Origin: JALNZU01 sp964463695
Lineage (GTDB): Bacteria; Bacteroidota; Bacteroidia; Bacteroidales; F082
Direction: 5' to 3'
Length of the DNA stretch: 64,000 nucleotides
Assembly: GCA_964463695.1 (NCBI GenBank)
Contig: CAYXCZ010000022.1
Coordinates: forward strand, 7,820 to 71,819
Below the pieces are notes generated by a model. The model was not told the origin of the DNA, made no database searches, and saw only the letters and a list, made by a program, of their open reading frames with translations. Shown here one piece after another: positions 1-8,424 of this stretch. The translations under genes were made by a program, and so were the position numbers. Numbering within the stretch: position 1 is the first letter of the stretch; each line of letters starts with the position of its first letter.

Positions 1-2
1 GC

Positions 3-602
3 TACCTAAAAAGCGCTTATGATCTTTGTAAAGCGAAAAATGTTCTCTTTATCGCTGATGAGGTGCAAACAGGTATTGCCCGCACAGGAAAATTGTTAGC
101 TTGTGATCATGAGGGAATAAAACCAGATATTCTTATCCTTGGTAAGGCGCTTTCGGGTGGTGTTTATCCAGTTTCAGCTGTCTTGGCCAACGATGAAATT
201 ATGCTTTGCATAAAACCAGGCGAGCATGGTTCTACTTTTGGAGGTAATCCAATTGCCGCACGTGTGGCAATAGCTGCTCTTGAAGTGGTGAAAGAAGAAA
301 ATCTTGCAGATAAAGCCGAACATTTGGGTAAAATTTTCCGCAGTGAAATGGAAAAACTTATTCACGAAACAAAACTGGTTACCAAAGTGAGAGGTAAAGG
401 GTTGCTGAATGCTGTTATCGTAAATGATTCCCCGCAAAGTCACACTGCATGGAATATTTGTGTGAAAATGGCTGAAAATGGTGTGTTAGCTAAACCAACA
501 CATGGTAATATCATACGCTTTGCTCCGCCTTTAGTAATTACGGAAGAACAATTGTATGATGCTATTGATCGTATCAAAAAATCTTTTCTTGCCTTTCAAT
601 AG
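3..602 (+). CDS. rocD: Ornithine--oxo-acid aminotransferase, C-terminal part (5' truncated by window edge)
   Basis: This is the C-terminal half of a class-III PLP aminotransferase that moves the delta-amino group of ornithine to 2-oxoglutarate, giving glutamate semialdehyde. The frame is open from position 3, and the visible protein begins YLKSAYDLCKAKNVLFIADE. The IADEVQTGIARTGK stretch carries the PLP-pyridine Asp. ILGKALSGGVYPVSAVLA carries the Schiff-base Lys and is nearly diagnostic of ornithine aminotransferase among class-III enzymes. GSTFGGNPIAARVA follows as expected. The start lies outside the window. The gene ends just before a strong palindromic terminator shared with the convergent sod gene. 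The related acetylornithine and GABA aminotransferases are less likely, given the GKALSGGVYPVSAVLA signature. Confidence 0.93.
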   Translation, partial: YLKSAYDLCKAKNVLFIADEVQTGIARTGKLLACDHEGIKPDILILGKALSGGVYPVSAVLANDEIMLCIKPGEHGSTFGGNPIAARVAIAALEVVKEENLADKAEHLGKIFRSEMEKLIHETKLVTKVRGKGLLNAVIVNDSPQSHTAWNICVKMAENGVLAKPTHGNIIRFAPPLVITEEQLYDAIDRIKKSFLAFQ

Positions 603-614
603 GCTGAATTAATC

Positions 615-655
615 AAAAAAAAAGAGCGCTCTGAATTTCAAAGCGCTCTTTTTTT
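615..655. terminator. Bidirectional rho-independent terminator between rocD and sod
   Basis: A perfect inverted repeat has arm AAAAAAGAGCGCT at about 618-630 and its complement at 642-654, around a loop of about 11 nt. It is flanked by A and T runs, so it can end transcription of both convergent genes. Confidence 0.9.
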
Positions 656-666
656 AGGAGTTACTT

Positions 667-1290
667 TTATTTCATCGCCTTGTCAAAATTGGCTGAAACC
701 TCAGCCCAGTTAACAACATTCCAGAATGCTGACACATAGTCAGGGCGTTTGTTCTGATATTTTAAATAATATGCATGTTCCCAAACATCCAGGCCAAGAA
801 TTGGTGTGCCTTGACAATCAGCAACATCCATTAATGGATTATCCTGATTTGGAGTGGAACACACACACAAGCTTTTATCAGCTTTTACTGATAACCAGGC
901 CCAACCGCTACCGAAACGGGTTTTAGCAGCTGTGTTGAATTGTTCTTGCATTGCTTCAAACGAACCAAATGCTTTGTCAATTGCTTCGGCCAAAATCCCT
1001 GATGGTTTTCCACCTCCATCTGGCGACATAACACTCCAAAACAATTCGTGGTTATAATGTCCGCCACCGTTGTTGCGAACGACAGCCGGATATTTACTGA
1101 TATTTTTCAGCAACTCTTTGAAGCAGGTCTCAGCCATTTCATTGTCTTTTGTGGCTGCCTGAAGGTTATCAAAGTAGGCTTTATGATGACGTGTGTAATG
1201 GATTTCCATTGTCATGGCGTCAATGTGTGGCTCTAATGCTGTGTATGCATAGGGCAATTGAGGAAACTGTAATTCTTTTACTTTTGACAT
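667..1290 (-). CDS. sodA: Superoxide dismutase, Fe/Mn family (Mn-type signature)
   Basis: The enzyme dismutates superoxide to O2 and H2O2 in the cytoplasm. At 207 residues it has the normal family length and no signal peptide. Metal ligands read from the sequence are H31 (EIHYTRHH), H81 (YNHELFW), D168 and H172 (GLDVWEHAYYLKYQ). The active-site glutamine sits at Q149 (TPNQDNP) and the earlier position is GGGHYNH, not AAQVWNH. This is the Mn-type arrangement in the family, although Bacteroidota enzymes can be cambialistic, so metal use is inferred. The gene is monocistronic, with a -7 box 29 nt upstream and the shared terminator downstream. It implies at least intermittent oxygen exposure in an otherwise fermentative gene set. 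Confidence 0.95.
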   Translation of the reverse strand: MSKVKELQFPQLPYAYTALEPHIDAMTMEIHYTRHHKAYFDNLQAATKDNEMAETCFKELLKNISKYPAVVRNNGGGHYNHELFWSVMSPDGGGKPSGILAEAIDKAFGSFEAMQEQFNTAAKTRFGSGWAWLSVKADKSLCVCSTPNQDNPLMDVADCQGTPILGLDVWEHAYYLKYQNKRPDYVSAFWNVVNWAEVSANFDKAMK

Positions 1291-1319
1291 ATTCGGGTGT
1301 TTTAATTTTTTTAATGCTG

Positions 1320-1327
1320 CAAATGTA
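1320..1327 (-). promoter_or_regulatory. Bacteroidota -7 promoter box for sod
   Basis: On the minus strand this reads TACATTTG, matching TAnnTTTG, 29 nt upstream of the sod ATG. I see no clear -33 TTTG box at the expected spacing. Confidence 0.5.
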
Positions 1328-1391
1328 CAACTCTATTTAGAATTGTTTTAAATAATGGCTTAAACATTAAACAAAATTAACAATCAAAGGT

Positions 1392-3923
1392 TCAAAACTC
1401 AACAACTAATTTGAGGTTTAGCTGTCGCGGAGTCAGGTAGTTTGGTACACCATACTGAATGTTGTTCACATCTTTGATCCAGTTGTATGAAATCGTGTTG
1501 CTTATTTGCAGCAAGTTGAATACTTCGAGGCTTAGCCACATGTTATTGATGTTTCTTACAATAGCAGATTTCGAGGGAGCTCTGTCTTCACTCAATAATT
1601 GTTTGCTGAATCCAATATCCACGCGCCGATACTCAGGCATACGACGGGTTTGCTGGTAACGTTCGGTATTGGGCGGTCCAAAAGGGAGTCGCGAACCGAA
1701 CACAAGCTTCAAATGTACCCTGAAAGTTGGATATCGTGGGATATAATCCTGAAAAAAGATTGCAAATTGTACCAGTTGATCTGCAGGACGGGGTATAAGT
1801 CCGGGAAAAACAGTCACCGTATCTGCTATGGTTTTGTTCTCACTCAAAAATGTGATACGCTCTCCATCTGTGTTAACGTAGTAATTATAGGAATCGTTTT
1901 TTACGTCTTCGGCAGTCTTCATAAATGAAAGACTTGCCCAGCTTTCAACACCTTTCACAAATTCACCGTTAAGTTTTAAATCGATTCCTGTTGCATAACC
2001 AGTAGATTCCTGATCGGCATAATACCTGATTCTCACATTATCAATTTCATAGGGGACAAGTCTGTCGAGGTATTTAAAGTATATTTCTGAAGTGAAAATA
2101 AAAGGTCTGTTCCATGCTTGAAAATCGAGATCGCTTGCTGCTACCAACTGAAATGAACGCTGTGAACGTGCGTCGGAAAAAAGTGATCCGTCGAACATGC
2201 GCATCTCGCGATAATAGGGGGCTTGAGAATAAACTCCGGCAGCAAATCTGAAAAGCATTTTCTTATTCCATTCAGGTTTAATTGTTGCACTAATTCGCGG
2301 GCTTAAGGTCCACTCATTTCCATAACCCCAATAATTTGTTCTGATGCCGGCTGTAAACGTATAAGCAGTATTTTTTAAACTCGTATAATTCCAGCTTTTT
2401 TGCACAAAAGCATTGAAATTATGAATCATTAGCTTGTTGTTGGCTCTGGCTACCTGATTTAGCAGAAGTTCTGACCTGTCAGGTTGCGGATTGCCTGGAA
2501 CTTCAACAGGTCGCGGAAGTGTAAAGCCAGCTGAATCAAGCATTTCCCATTCACTCATCCGGTCATTAATCGATTGAAATTGATAGCGGGCTCCCCATTT
2601 AAGAACATCATGTAACCTGGCTCGTGTGCCTTTATGCTCAATATTTACAACTGTTGCATTGAATGAGTTACGCGCGTGTTCAATAAAAGTGCCTACACCT
2701 TGTGATTGAATTACGTTCCCAAACTGTTCGCTTCCTAAAGACGTTTCGAGTCTGCCAATCCAATATTGACCTTCAATATCATAGGTTTCTGTTTCAGAAG
2801 AATTGTAAGCAGAGGCAATCAGCTTGAGCTCTGTATCTGTGCTGGGGCGATGGGTAAGTGTCATTGCACCCATTCCTGTTGTGTAGCGGTCAACCTCCTG
2901 ACCGTCGAAATAGATTGTCAGACGGTAAGCTTCTCTAAGTGTTCCAAAATCTGTTTGTCTGGTTTCAGGGATCAGCTTATATTGGTTGCGGGCATAATAA
3001 CCCAAAAAAGAGAGATCCCATTTATCATGAATTTTATAATTCAATAATGTTTGAAGATCAAGAAAATTAGGTTGGTATTGTCCTTTGGTTTCAAGGGCAT
3101 TCAGGACGTATTGGGTAGTTTTGTAACGCGCTCCAACCAGATACGAAAATTTGCCCGTCTTATCAATTCCTTCGGCATGAAGATCAGCACCAAGCAAACT
3201 AACTGAAGCAGAACCGCCACTTTCGCTTGGCTTTTTGTAGGTGATATCTAAAACAGATGAGAGTTTATCTCCATATTCGGCAGCAAATCCCCCGGCAGAG
3301 AAGGAAATTCCTGAAACGAGAGCTGAATTTAAAAAACTGAGCCCTTCCTGTTGCCCTGAGCGTATCAGGAATGGACGATAAATCTCAATGCCATTTACAT
3401 ACACAAGGTTTTCATCGAAATTACCTCCACGAACCGTATACTGTGAACTGAGCTCGTTATTTGAGGAAACACCTGGTAATGTTTTTATAAGGTCCTCAAT
3501 ACCGCCACTTATGGTTGGCAGCAACTGTGCTGATTTGGGGTTTAGCTTGGCAAGACTGCTGGCAGGCATACGTTCATCCTTTACCTCAGCGGTAGGCAAG
3601 ACCGTTGCAGTTTGCATTAAAATAACATCAAGTACGACCGTTTCGCCGGGTGAAAGTCGCAATTTATGTGTGGAAGTTTTATATCCAATAAAAGTAAATG
3701 AAATTAAAAGATTGGTATCAGCAGCTGCCTGTATCTCGTATCTGCCTCTTGAATCTGTTGTTATACCACCCGGGGTGTTTTTAAATGCAATATGAGCAAG
3801 TTCTATCGGCTTTCCTTTTTCATCAGTGACGGCACCCTTTACAATTCCTTTTTGCTGTGCCATGAGGACAACTGGAAATAAAAACAGAAGGAAGAGCAGA
3901 ATTTGAAGCGTCAGCTTGCTCAT
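1392..3923 (-). CDS. TonB-dependent receptor with N-terminal carboxypeptidase-regulatory-like domain
   Basis: An 843-residue outer-membrane active transporter. Residues 1-22 form a Sec signal peptide (hydrophobic core, ending VLMAQ). Residues about 25-110 form a carboxypeptidase-regulatory-like beta-sandwich (GAVTDEKGKPIELAHI, FIGYKTSTH). Residues about 120-235 form the plug, with LIKTLPGV, the TVRGGNFDENLVYVNG motif and AAEYGDKLSSVLDI. The rest is strand-rich barrel ending in the aromatic terminus LKLVVEF. There is no SusD partner next to it, so it is not a SusC/D pair and the ligand cannot be named; a siderophore, metal, vitamin or peptide would fit. It lies downstream of rpmB but beyond that gene's terminator, so it is probably transcribed separately. 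Confidence 0.9.
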   Translation of the reverse strand: MSKLTLQILLFLLFLFPVVLMAQQKGIVKGAVTDEKGKPIELAHIAFKNTPGGITTDSRGRYEIQAAADTNLLISFTFIGYKTSTHKLRLSPGETVVLDVILMQTATVLPTAEVKDERMPASSLAKLNPKSAQLLPTISGGIEDLIKTLPGVSSNNELSSQYTVRGGNFDENLVYVNGIEIYRPFLIRSGQQEGLSFLNSALVSGISFSAGGFAAEYGDKLSSVLDITYKKPSESGGSASVSLLGADLHAEGIDKTGKFSYLVGARYKTTQYVLNALETKGQYQPNFLDLQTLLNYKIHDKWDLSFLGYYARNQYKLIPETRQTDFGTLREAYRLTIYFDGQEVDRYTTGMGAMTLTHRPSTDTELKLIASAYNSSETETYDIEGQYWIGRLETSLGSEQFGNVIQSQGVGTFIEHARNSFNATVVNIEHKGTRARLHDVLKWGARYQFQSINDRMSEWEMLDSAGFTLPRPVEVPGNPQPDRSELLLNQVARANNKLMIHNFNAFVQKSWNYTSLKNTAYTFTAGIRTNYWGYGNEWTLSPRISATIKPEWNKKMLFRFAAGVYSQAPYYREMRMFDGSLFSDARSQRSFQLVAASDLDFQAWNRPFIFTSEIYFKYLDRLVPYEIDNVRIRYYADQESTGYATGIDLKLNGEFVKGVESWASLSFMKTAEDVKNDSYNYYVNTDGERITFLSENKTIADTVTVFPGLIPRPADQLVQFAIFFQDYIPRYPTFRVHLKLVFGSRLPFGPPNTERYQQTRRMPEYRRVDIGFSKQLLSEDRAPSKSAIVRNINNMWLSLEVFNLLQISNTISYNWIKDVNNIQYGVPNYLTPRQLNLKLVVEF

Positions 3924-3992
3924 AGGGTAAGGCGTTTATTGGAAGAAAACTCTCACAATTCAATTTTATTATTTCTACCGGTAAATATGAAC

Positions 3993-4028
3993 AAAAAAAG
4001 CTGCCATTGATAACAACAGCAGCTTTTT
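3993..4028 (-). terminator. Rho-independent terminator of rpmB
   Basis: The stem AAAAAGCTGC (3995-4004) pairs with GCAGCTTTTT (4019-4028). Read on the minus strand it ends in a run of T from the A tract at 3993-3999, directly after the rpmB stop. Confidence 0.85.
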
Positions 4029-4045
4029 CATATGTTTCTTTTAAT

Positions 4046-4288
4046 TTAGTGCTTGTACAAATTGCCGCTTTTGTCGGCGTCTAACAATGCAGCATAAATG
4101 CCTTTTTTGTTAATAACACGCAAACCGGCTGCACTTACTTTCAAAGTAATCCACTCTTCCATTTCCGGAACAAAGAAACGTTTCACGTGAAGATTTGGAG
4201 AAAATGTTCTCCTTGTTTTACGGTTAGAGTGAGAAACATTGTTTCCTGAAATTACTTTTTTTCCTGTTATCTGACAAACTTTTGACAT
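4046..4288 (-). CDS. rpmB: 50S ribosomal protein L28
   Basis: An 80-residue large-subunit ribosomal protein of standard length. It begins MSKVCQITGKKVISGNNVSH and carries the basic SNRKTRRTFSPNLHVKR segment typical of L28. It has a single cysteine, so it is a zinc-free form. In many Bacteroidota rpmB is followed by rpmG, but here a terminator follows immediately and no rpmG is present in the window. There is no good TAnnTTTG box upstream. Confidence 0.96.
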   Translation of the reverse strand: MSKVCQITGKKVISGNNVSHSNRKTRRTFSPNLHVKRFFVPEMEEWITLKVSAAGLRVINKKGIYAALLDADKSGNLYKH

Positions 4289-4490
4289 GGCGCTTATGTG
4301 TTAAATCATTCTTCCTCAAAAAGGGAGTGCAAAATAACGGATATTTTTCGAGATACACAAGTTAGCTTTTGAAAAAATTGTCATTTTTTAAAAAAGTTGA
4401 TAGAAAATTGTGTTATAATATTTATAATCAATTTGTTATAATTTTATAAATGTAGAATTTCCAGGATCAAACGAGCTAAAAACACCTTCT

Positions 4491-5444
4491 TTAGTTGTAG
4501 TTTAAATATGGTTTTAGTGTTTCCATTTCTGAAGAGGTGAAACCTACAATGGTTTGTAACTCATCATCGGTGCGGATAAAACCACGACGGTCGCGATAAT
4601 TGATAATCTTTTTGGTTTGATCGTAATCCAAATATGGATGCTGGAGCAATTCTTTGAATGTTAACCGGTTGATGTTTATTTTTTTAATCTGTTCAGGATC
4701 AAGGATTAAAAAGGCTGAAACCTGTTGAAATTTTAAACTGTCAATACCAGAAACCTCAAACAATTGTTCAAGTGCTACAAATCCCCCGAGTGAATTCCGG
4801 TACTTTAAGATGCGATGTGCCAGCCATGGGCTGAGATTGGGGATTTTTATCAATTCCAATGAATCTGTCTGATTGATGAGTAAAGGTGTTAGAACAGGTT
4901 CAGTTTCAGAAATAACTGCAGACTCAGCTATACGTTTTTTTTCTTTTGAATGCTGTCCGGAAGAAAGCGAATCAATTGGTGGAATATTTATAAAGGGTTC
5001 AAGAACAGCAAATTCTTCTTTGCTAATACAATACATTTTGGCAAAATCTTCTTTCTTATAAAATTTACCGCCTTTAGCTTCATAATTCTTAATCATACGA
5101 ATTTGTCGCTCGCTCATTCCCATTCGTTTCCATTCAGAATCTGGCAGTTTGTTTGGATTAAAAGGAAAAGGGGTTAAAAGTATTTCAGCTGCCGACTTCT
5201 CAGGTTGCAAACTATTAAATGGTTTATCGCGATATGATTCCCTGTCTTCTTCAATAATATTTTTTGACGGAATAGCTTTTGCCGACAATGAATCAGAAAG
5301 CAAAACTTGATGCTGCTTATTGGAGATCAGGTGATTGCTGAATATGCTAACGAAAATCATTGCAAGTATTAAAACAAATAGAATAATGATGGCGGACTGC
5401 TCCCTGCGGCTAAATTGAAATATGTCCTTTAGAGAGTCTCTCAT
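4491..5444 (-). CDS. Membrane-anchored helix-hairpin-helix (ComEA-like) protein
   Basis: A 317-residue protein with a short cytoplasmic N-terminus (MRDSLKDIFQFSRREQ), one transmembrane helix at about 18-40 and a low-complexity linker to about 95. After that come helix-hairpin-helix repeats: LPDSEWKRMGMSERQIRMI around 100, LIKIPNLSPWLAHRILKYR around 200, and two further copies ending YRDRRGFIRTDDELQTIVGF near the C-terminus. HhH repeats bind DNA backbone without sequence specificity, and ComEA-type proteins do so outside the inner membrane during DNA uptake. The topology fits that role, but the repeat number differs from classical ComEA and no other competence gene is nearby. The DNA-uptake function is therefore inference. 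Confidence 0.75.
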   Translation of the reverse strand: MRDSLKDIFQFSRREQSAIIILFVLILAMIFVSIFSNHLISNKQHQVLLSDSLSAKAIPSKNIIEEDRESYRDKPFNSLQPEKSAAEILLTPFPFNPNKLPDSEWKRMGMSERQIRMIKNYEAKGGKFYKKEDFAKMYCISKEEFAVLEPFINIPPIDSLSSGQHSKEKKRIAESAVISETEPVLTPLLINQTDSLELIKIPNLSPWLAHRILKYRNSLGGFVALEQLFEVSGIDSLKFQQVSAFLILDPEQIKKININRLTFKELLQHPYLDYDQTKKIINYRDRRGFIRTDDELQTIVGFTSSEMETLKPYLNYN

Positions 5445-5662
5445 TTTGTTTTCTATTTATGACAGAGCAGGGAGTCGGTATTTTTCAAATTTTATAACTT
5501 GTTGCAACAATTATTTAAAGATTAATGATGCCTGTTAAGGCTAAAGTTGATTTCAAAATAGATTTTTGAAGCGTTGGGATTATATTGTCTCTAAGTTTTC
5601 GTTTCAAAAACAACTTTTATAACTTTCAAAACTTCATTAATTAACCTCAATTTGCATCAGAG

Positions 5663-6280
5663 TTAATCATTCCGGTGATCTAAACCTTCAGGTAATGGCA
5701 GTTCTAAAATGTGACCTGTTGCCAGGTCTAAAACCCAGGCGTGAATCTGAAAATCAGAGTGACATTTTTGTAAGGCACGCTGCACAACATGTGTTTTGTA
5801 AAGGTTCTCTACTTGTCTTATAACATTAAGTTCGCTTAGCCGGTTAAGTCGAAGGTGCTCATCTTCAATACTATCCAGTTCTTTGGCATTTTCCTTTGCA
5901 AGATCCCGTATTGGGCTAATCCAGTTGCCTACAAGTCCTGTAGCTTGACCTTTATAGGCGGCTGTCACACCTCCGCAATTATAGTGACCGCACACGATGA
6001 TATGTTTTACTTTGAGAACATTCACTGCATAATCGAGCACTGAAAGAAAATTTATATCAGTAATTGAAACTTGATTTGCAATGTTGCGGTGTACGAAAAG
6101 TTCACCTGGTTCAGTACTTGTAAAGGTATCTAAAGGCATTCTGCTGTCGGAACAACCTATGTATAAAAAATGAGGTTGCTGAGCTAAGCTTAGGCGTTTG
6201 AAATAATCAGGCTCAGCCGATTTTTTCAATGCAGCCCATCTTTTATTATTGGATATCAAATGTTGGTATTCAAGTGGCAT
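5663..6280 (-). CDS. Beta-class carbonic anhydrase
   Basis: The enzyme interconverts CO2 and bicarbonate with a zinc ion. The 205-residue cytoplasmic protein shows the complete beta-class site: C43, D45 and R47 in GCSDSRMP, and H99 and C102 in VCGHYNCGG. The HRNIAN segment and the C-terminal VLDLATGHILEL strand are also typical. The ATG is 20 nt after the stop of the MacB-type permease gene, so it is probably the last gene of the upp-permease-carbonic anhydrase run. Bicarbonate supply for carboxylations or succinate-forming fermentation is a plausible role. Confidence 0.95.
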   Translation of the reverse strand: MPLEYQHLISNNKRWAALKKSAEPDYFKRLSLAQQPHFLYIGCSDSRMPLDTFTSTEPGELFVHRNIANQVSITDINFLSVLDYAVNVLKVKHIIVCGHYNCGGVTAAYKGQATGLVGNWISPIRDLAKENAKELDSIEDEHLRLNRLSELNVIRQVENLYKTHVVQRALQKCHSDFQIHAWVLDLATGHILELPLPEGLDHRND

Positions 6281-6300
6281 ATTTATAGATGTTAAAATTA

Positions 6301-7542
6301 CTATTCGTATCGTAATGACTCTATAGGGTCAACACTTGCAGCTTTGTTCGCTGGAATATATCCTGAAACCAATGCTACAATGAAACAAAGAATCACTGCC
6401 ATCACAATCCATGTCCATGGGATAATAAATGCACTTCCTATGAAAATAGAAAGGACATTGCCAACAAGAATTCCGGCTATAATACCAACAACGCCGCCAA
6501 TCTGAGCAATTACAACAGCTTCAATAAGAAATTGATTTCTGATTGTCTTTCGTGTTGCGCCAATCGCTTTCCTGATTCCAATCTCTTGTGTTCGTTCAGT
6601 CACTGATACTAACATAATATTCATCAGACCAATAGCAGCGCCAAAAAGTGTAATAAGTCCGATAAAAGTTGCTCCCATTTGTACCTGTCCAGTTAGTCCG
6701 ATGAGCATGCTGGCAATGTTGTCACTTTTGATGATGCTAAAAGTTTCGGGCTGACCTACCATATCGCCTCTTATTATCCGGAAGAGCCCTATTGCTTCTC
6801 CAATTGCTGGTTCGAGTTCTTCGGCAGATTTTGTACGTATACTTATGGTATGGTTCATATCAGGACGGGAAAAATACTGTCGCACATTATTCAATGGCAT
6901 TAAACAGTTTCTGTCGCCACTAAAACCCATGCTTGAGCCTTTTTCTTTTAATACTCCCACAATCCGGTATTTGCCCGGACCAACCGTAATTATTTGACCG
7001 ATAGGATCTTCATTATTTTTAAACAAGTCTTTTATTATGGAACTGCCAATTACTGCAACATGTGAGCCTGTTTGAATTTCACTTGCAGTAAAGTTTCGCC
7101 CCTTTTCGATTTCAAAGCCTGCATTGTACAGGTAGTTTTCATCTATACCTAAAATCTGGATATTTGGATTTGTTTTCTCAGAACCAAATTTAATAGTCAC
7201 AACTCCTGAACCATAGGTGTATATGCTGGTTGAAGCTGGAAAAGTGTATCCGTCTTTAAAATCCAGAGCCTGACGAAAAGTGATATTTTTGTATGATTCA
7301 GCATTGTTTCGTCGGCCTCCTATATGAACATTCATCTCCCTGTTGCGAAGATTGAATGTGTTTGCTCCCATCATTGAGAAGTTTTCGTTCAGAAAGTATT
7401 TGATGGAATCAATTGCTGTAAGGATTCCTACTAAAGCCATGATGCCGAAACCAATAATGGCAATCGTGAGCACCGTACGTAACAAATGGCTACGAATTGA
7501 CTCAAAAGAAATTCGAACGTTTTCGGTTAGTACTTTACTCAT
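6301..7542 (-). CDS. MacB/FtsX-type ABC transporter permease
   Basis: A 413-residue inner-membrane protein with the layout of MacB-type permeases. One transmembrane helix lies at about 20-42, a large periplasmic core domain runs to about 280 (IQILGIDENYLYNAGFEIEKGR, VAVIGSSIIKDLF), and an FtsX domain has three helices at about 285-405, including the ERTQEIGIRKAIGATRKTI coupling segment and a C-terminal DPIESLRYE. Such proteins couple cytoplasmic ATP hydrolysis to mechanical work in the periplasm, in lipoprotein, peptide or drug export. No ATPase or membrane-fusion gene is adjacent, so its partner is encoded elsewhere and the substrate is unknown. It starts 8 nt after the upp stop. Confidence 0.88.
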   Translation of the reverse strand: MSKVLTENVRISFESIRSHLLRTVLTIAIIGFGIMALVGILTAIDSIKYFLNENFSMMGANTFNLRNREMNVHIGGRRNNAESYKNITFRQALDFKDGYTFPASTSIYTYGSGVVTIKFGSEKTNPNIQILGIDENYLYNAGFEIEKGRNFTASEIQTGSHVAVIGSSIIKDLFKNNEDPIGQIITVGPGKYRIVGVLKEKGSSMGFSGDRNCLMPLNNVRQYFSRPDMNHTISIRTKSAEELEPAIGEAIGLFRIIRGDMVGQPETFSIIKSDNIASMLIGLTGQVQMGATFIGLITLFGAAIGLMNIMLVSVTERTQEIGIRKAIGATRKTIRNQFLIEAVVIAQIGGVVGIIAGILVGNVLSIFIGSAFIIPWTWIVMAVILCFIVALVSGYIPANKAASVDPIESLRYE

Positions 7543-7550
7543 TTTGTTAT

Positions 7551-8207
7551 TTATTGATCACTTTTTTTTCCGAATGAGAGGTCTCCTGCGTCACCAAGAC
7601 CAGGAACAATATATGCCTGAGCTGTTAGTTCGTCGTCAATTCCACCAACCCAAACCGAGACATTATATAGTGAGAGGTTGCGTTGAATGAAATCAATGCC
7701 TTCGCTACTAGCCAAAGCCGCTACAATATGAATCTGCTTTGGAAGCCCATTGGCAAGCATTCCACGAACAGTTTTTACTATTGATGCACCTGTCGCAAGC
7801 ATAGGATCGCTCAATATCAGTATTTTATCTGTAATATCCGGACTTGAGATGTATTCAACACGAATATCGAATGCTTCGTTTTTATCATATTTTCGATATG
7901 CCGTTATAAATGCATTGTCAGCTTTGTCAAAGTAATTCAACATGCCCTGGTGCAGGGGTAATCCGGCTCTTAAAATTGTAGCAAGTACAGGTTGTTCCGT
8001 CATGAGCTGCATCTCTGCCATTCCTAAGGGCGTGGTTATTTCAGCAGTTTTATACTCAAAAGTTTTGCTTATTTCGTAGGCAAATATTTCGCCAAGGCGC
8101 TCAAGATTTCTACGAAACCGCATACGGTCATTTTGAATGTCAATATCGCGCAGTTCGGCAATGAACTGATTAAAAACAGAATTAATTTCACCTAAGTTTT
8201 TGATCAT
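7551..8207 (-). CDS. upp: Uracil phosphoribosyltransferase
   Basis: A pyrimidine-salvage enzyme that makes UMP from uracil and PRPP. It is 218 residues long, slightly longer than usual because of an extended N-terminus. The PRPP loop is at about 133-143 (SDPMLATGASI). The uracil-binding C-terminal segment is VPGLGDAGD at 201-209, and ILRAGLPLHQGML is the usual substrate-proximal motif. A -7 box lies 22 nt upstream, so this gene probably heads the run with the permease and carbonic anhydrase. Confidence 0.95.
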   Translation of the reverse strand: MIKNLGEINSVFNQFIAELRDIDIQNDRMRFRRNLERLGEIFAYEISKTFEYKTAEITTPLGMAEMQLMTEQPVLATILRAGLPLHQGMLNYFDKADNAFITAYRKYDKNEAFDIRVEYISSPDITDKILILSDPMLATGASIVKTVRGMLANGLPKQIHIVAALASSEGIDFIQRNLSLYNVSVWVGGIDDELTAQAYIVPGLGDAGDLSFGKKSDQ

Positions 8208-8229
8208 TGGAAGAATTTTTGCGTGTGAG

Positions 8230-8237
8230 CAAAAATA
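8230..8237 (-). promoter_or_regulatory. Bacteroidota -7 promoter box for upp
   Basis: The minus strand reads TATTTTTG (TAnnTTTG), 22 nt upstream of the upp ATG. Confidence 0.45.
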
Positions 8238-8424
8238 AGAATAATTGGCTCAGTACGTTTTTTAAACAAGGAATTCTGTTTTTTTATTCTTATTTAACGC
8301 TTTGAAAATGAAAAAACGATGTTTCAGTCAAATTTTGAAATTGAAAATTGATTGATTTCTTTCGAAAATTATTTAAAAGAAGGATAATTATAGATGTGTC
8401 ATGCCACCAAAACACAAATTAATT

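Noticed and set aside
3388..3795. 135-codon plus-strand open frame
   Set aside because: It lies wholly antisense inside the TonB-receptor gene, has no promoter or signal and no recognisable domain; it is a shadow frame.
1392..3923. SusC/SusD polysaccharide utilisation locus
   Set aside because: No SusD-like lipoprotein lies next to the receptor, and the neighbours are housekeeping genes.
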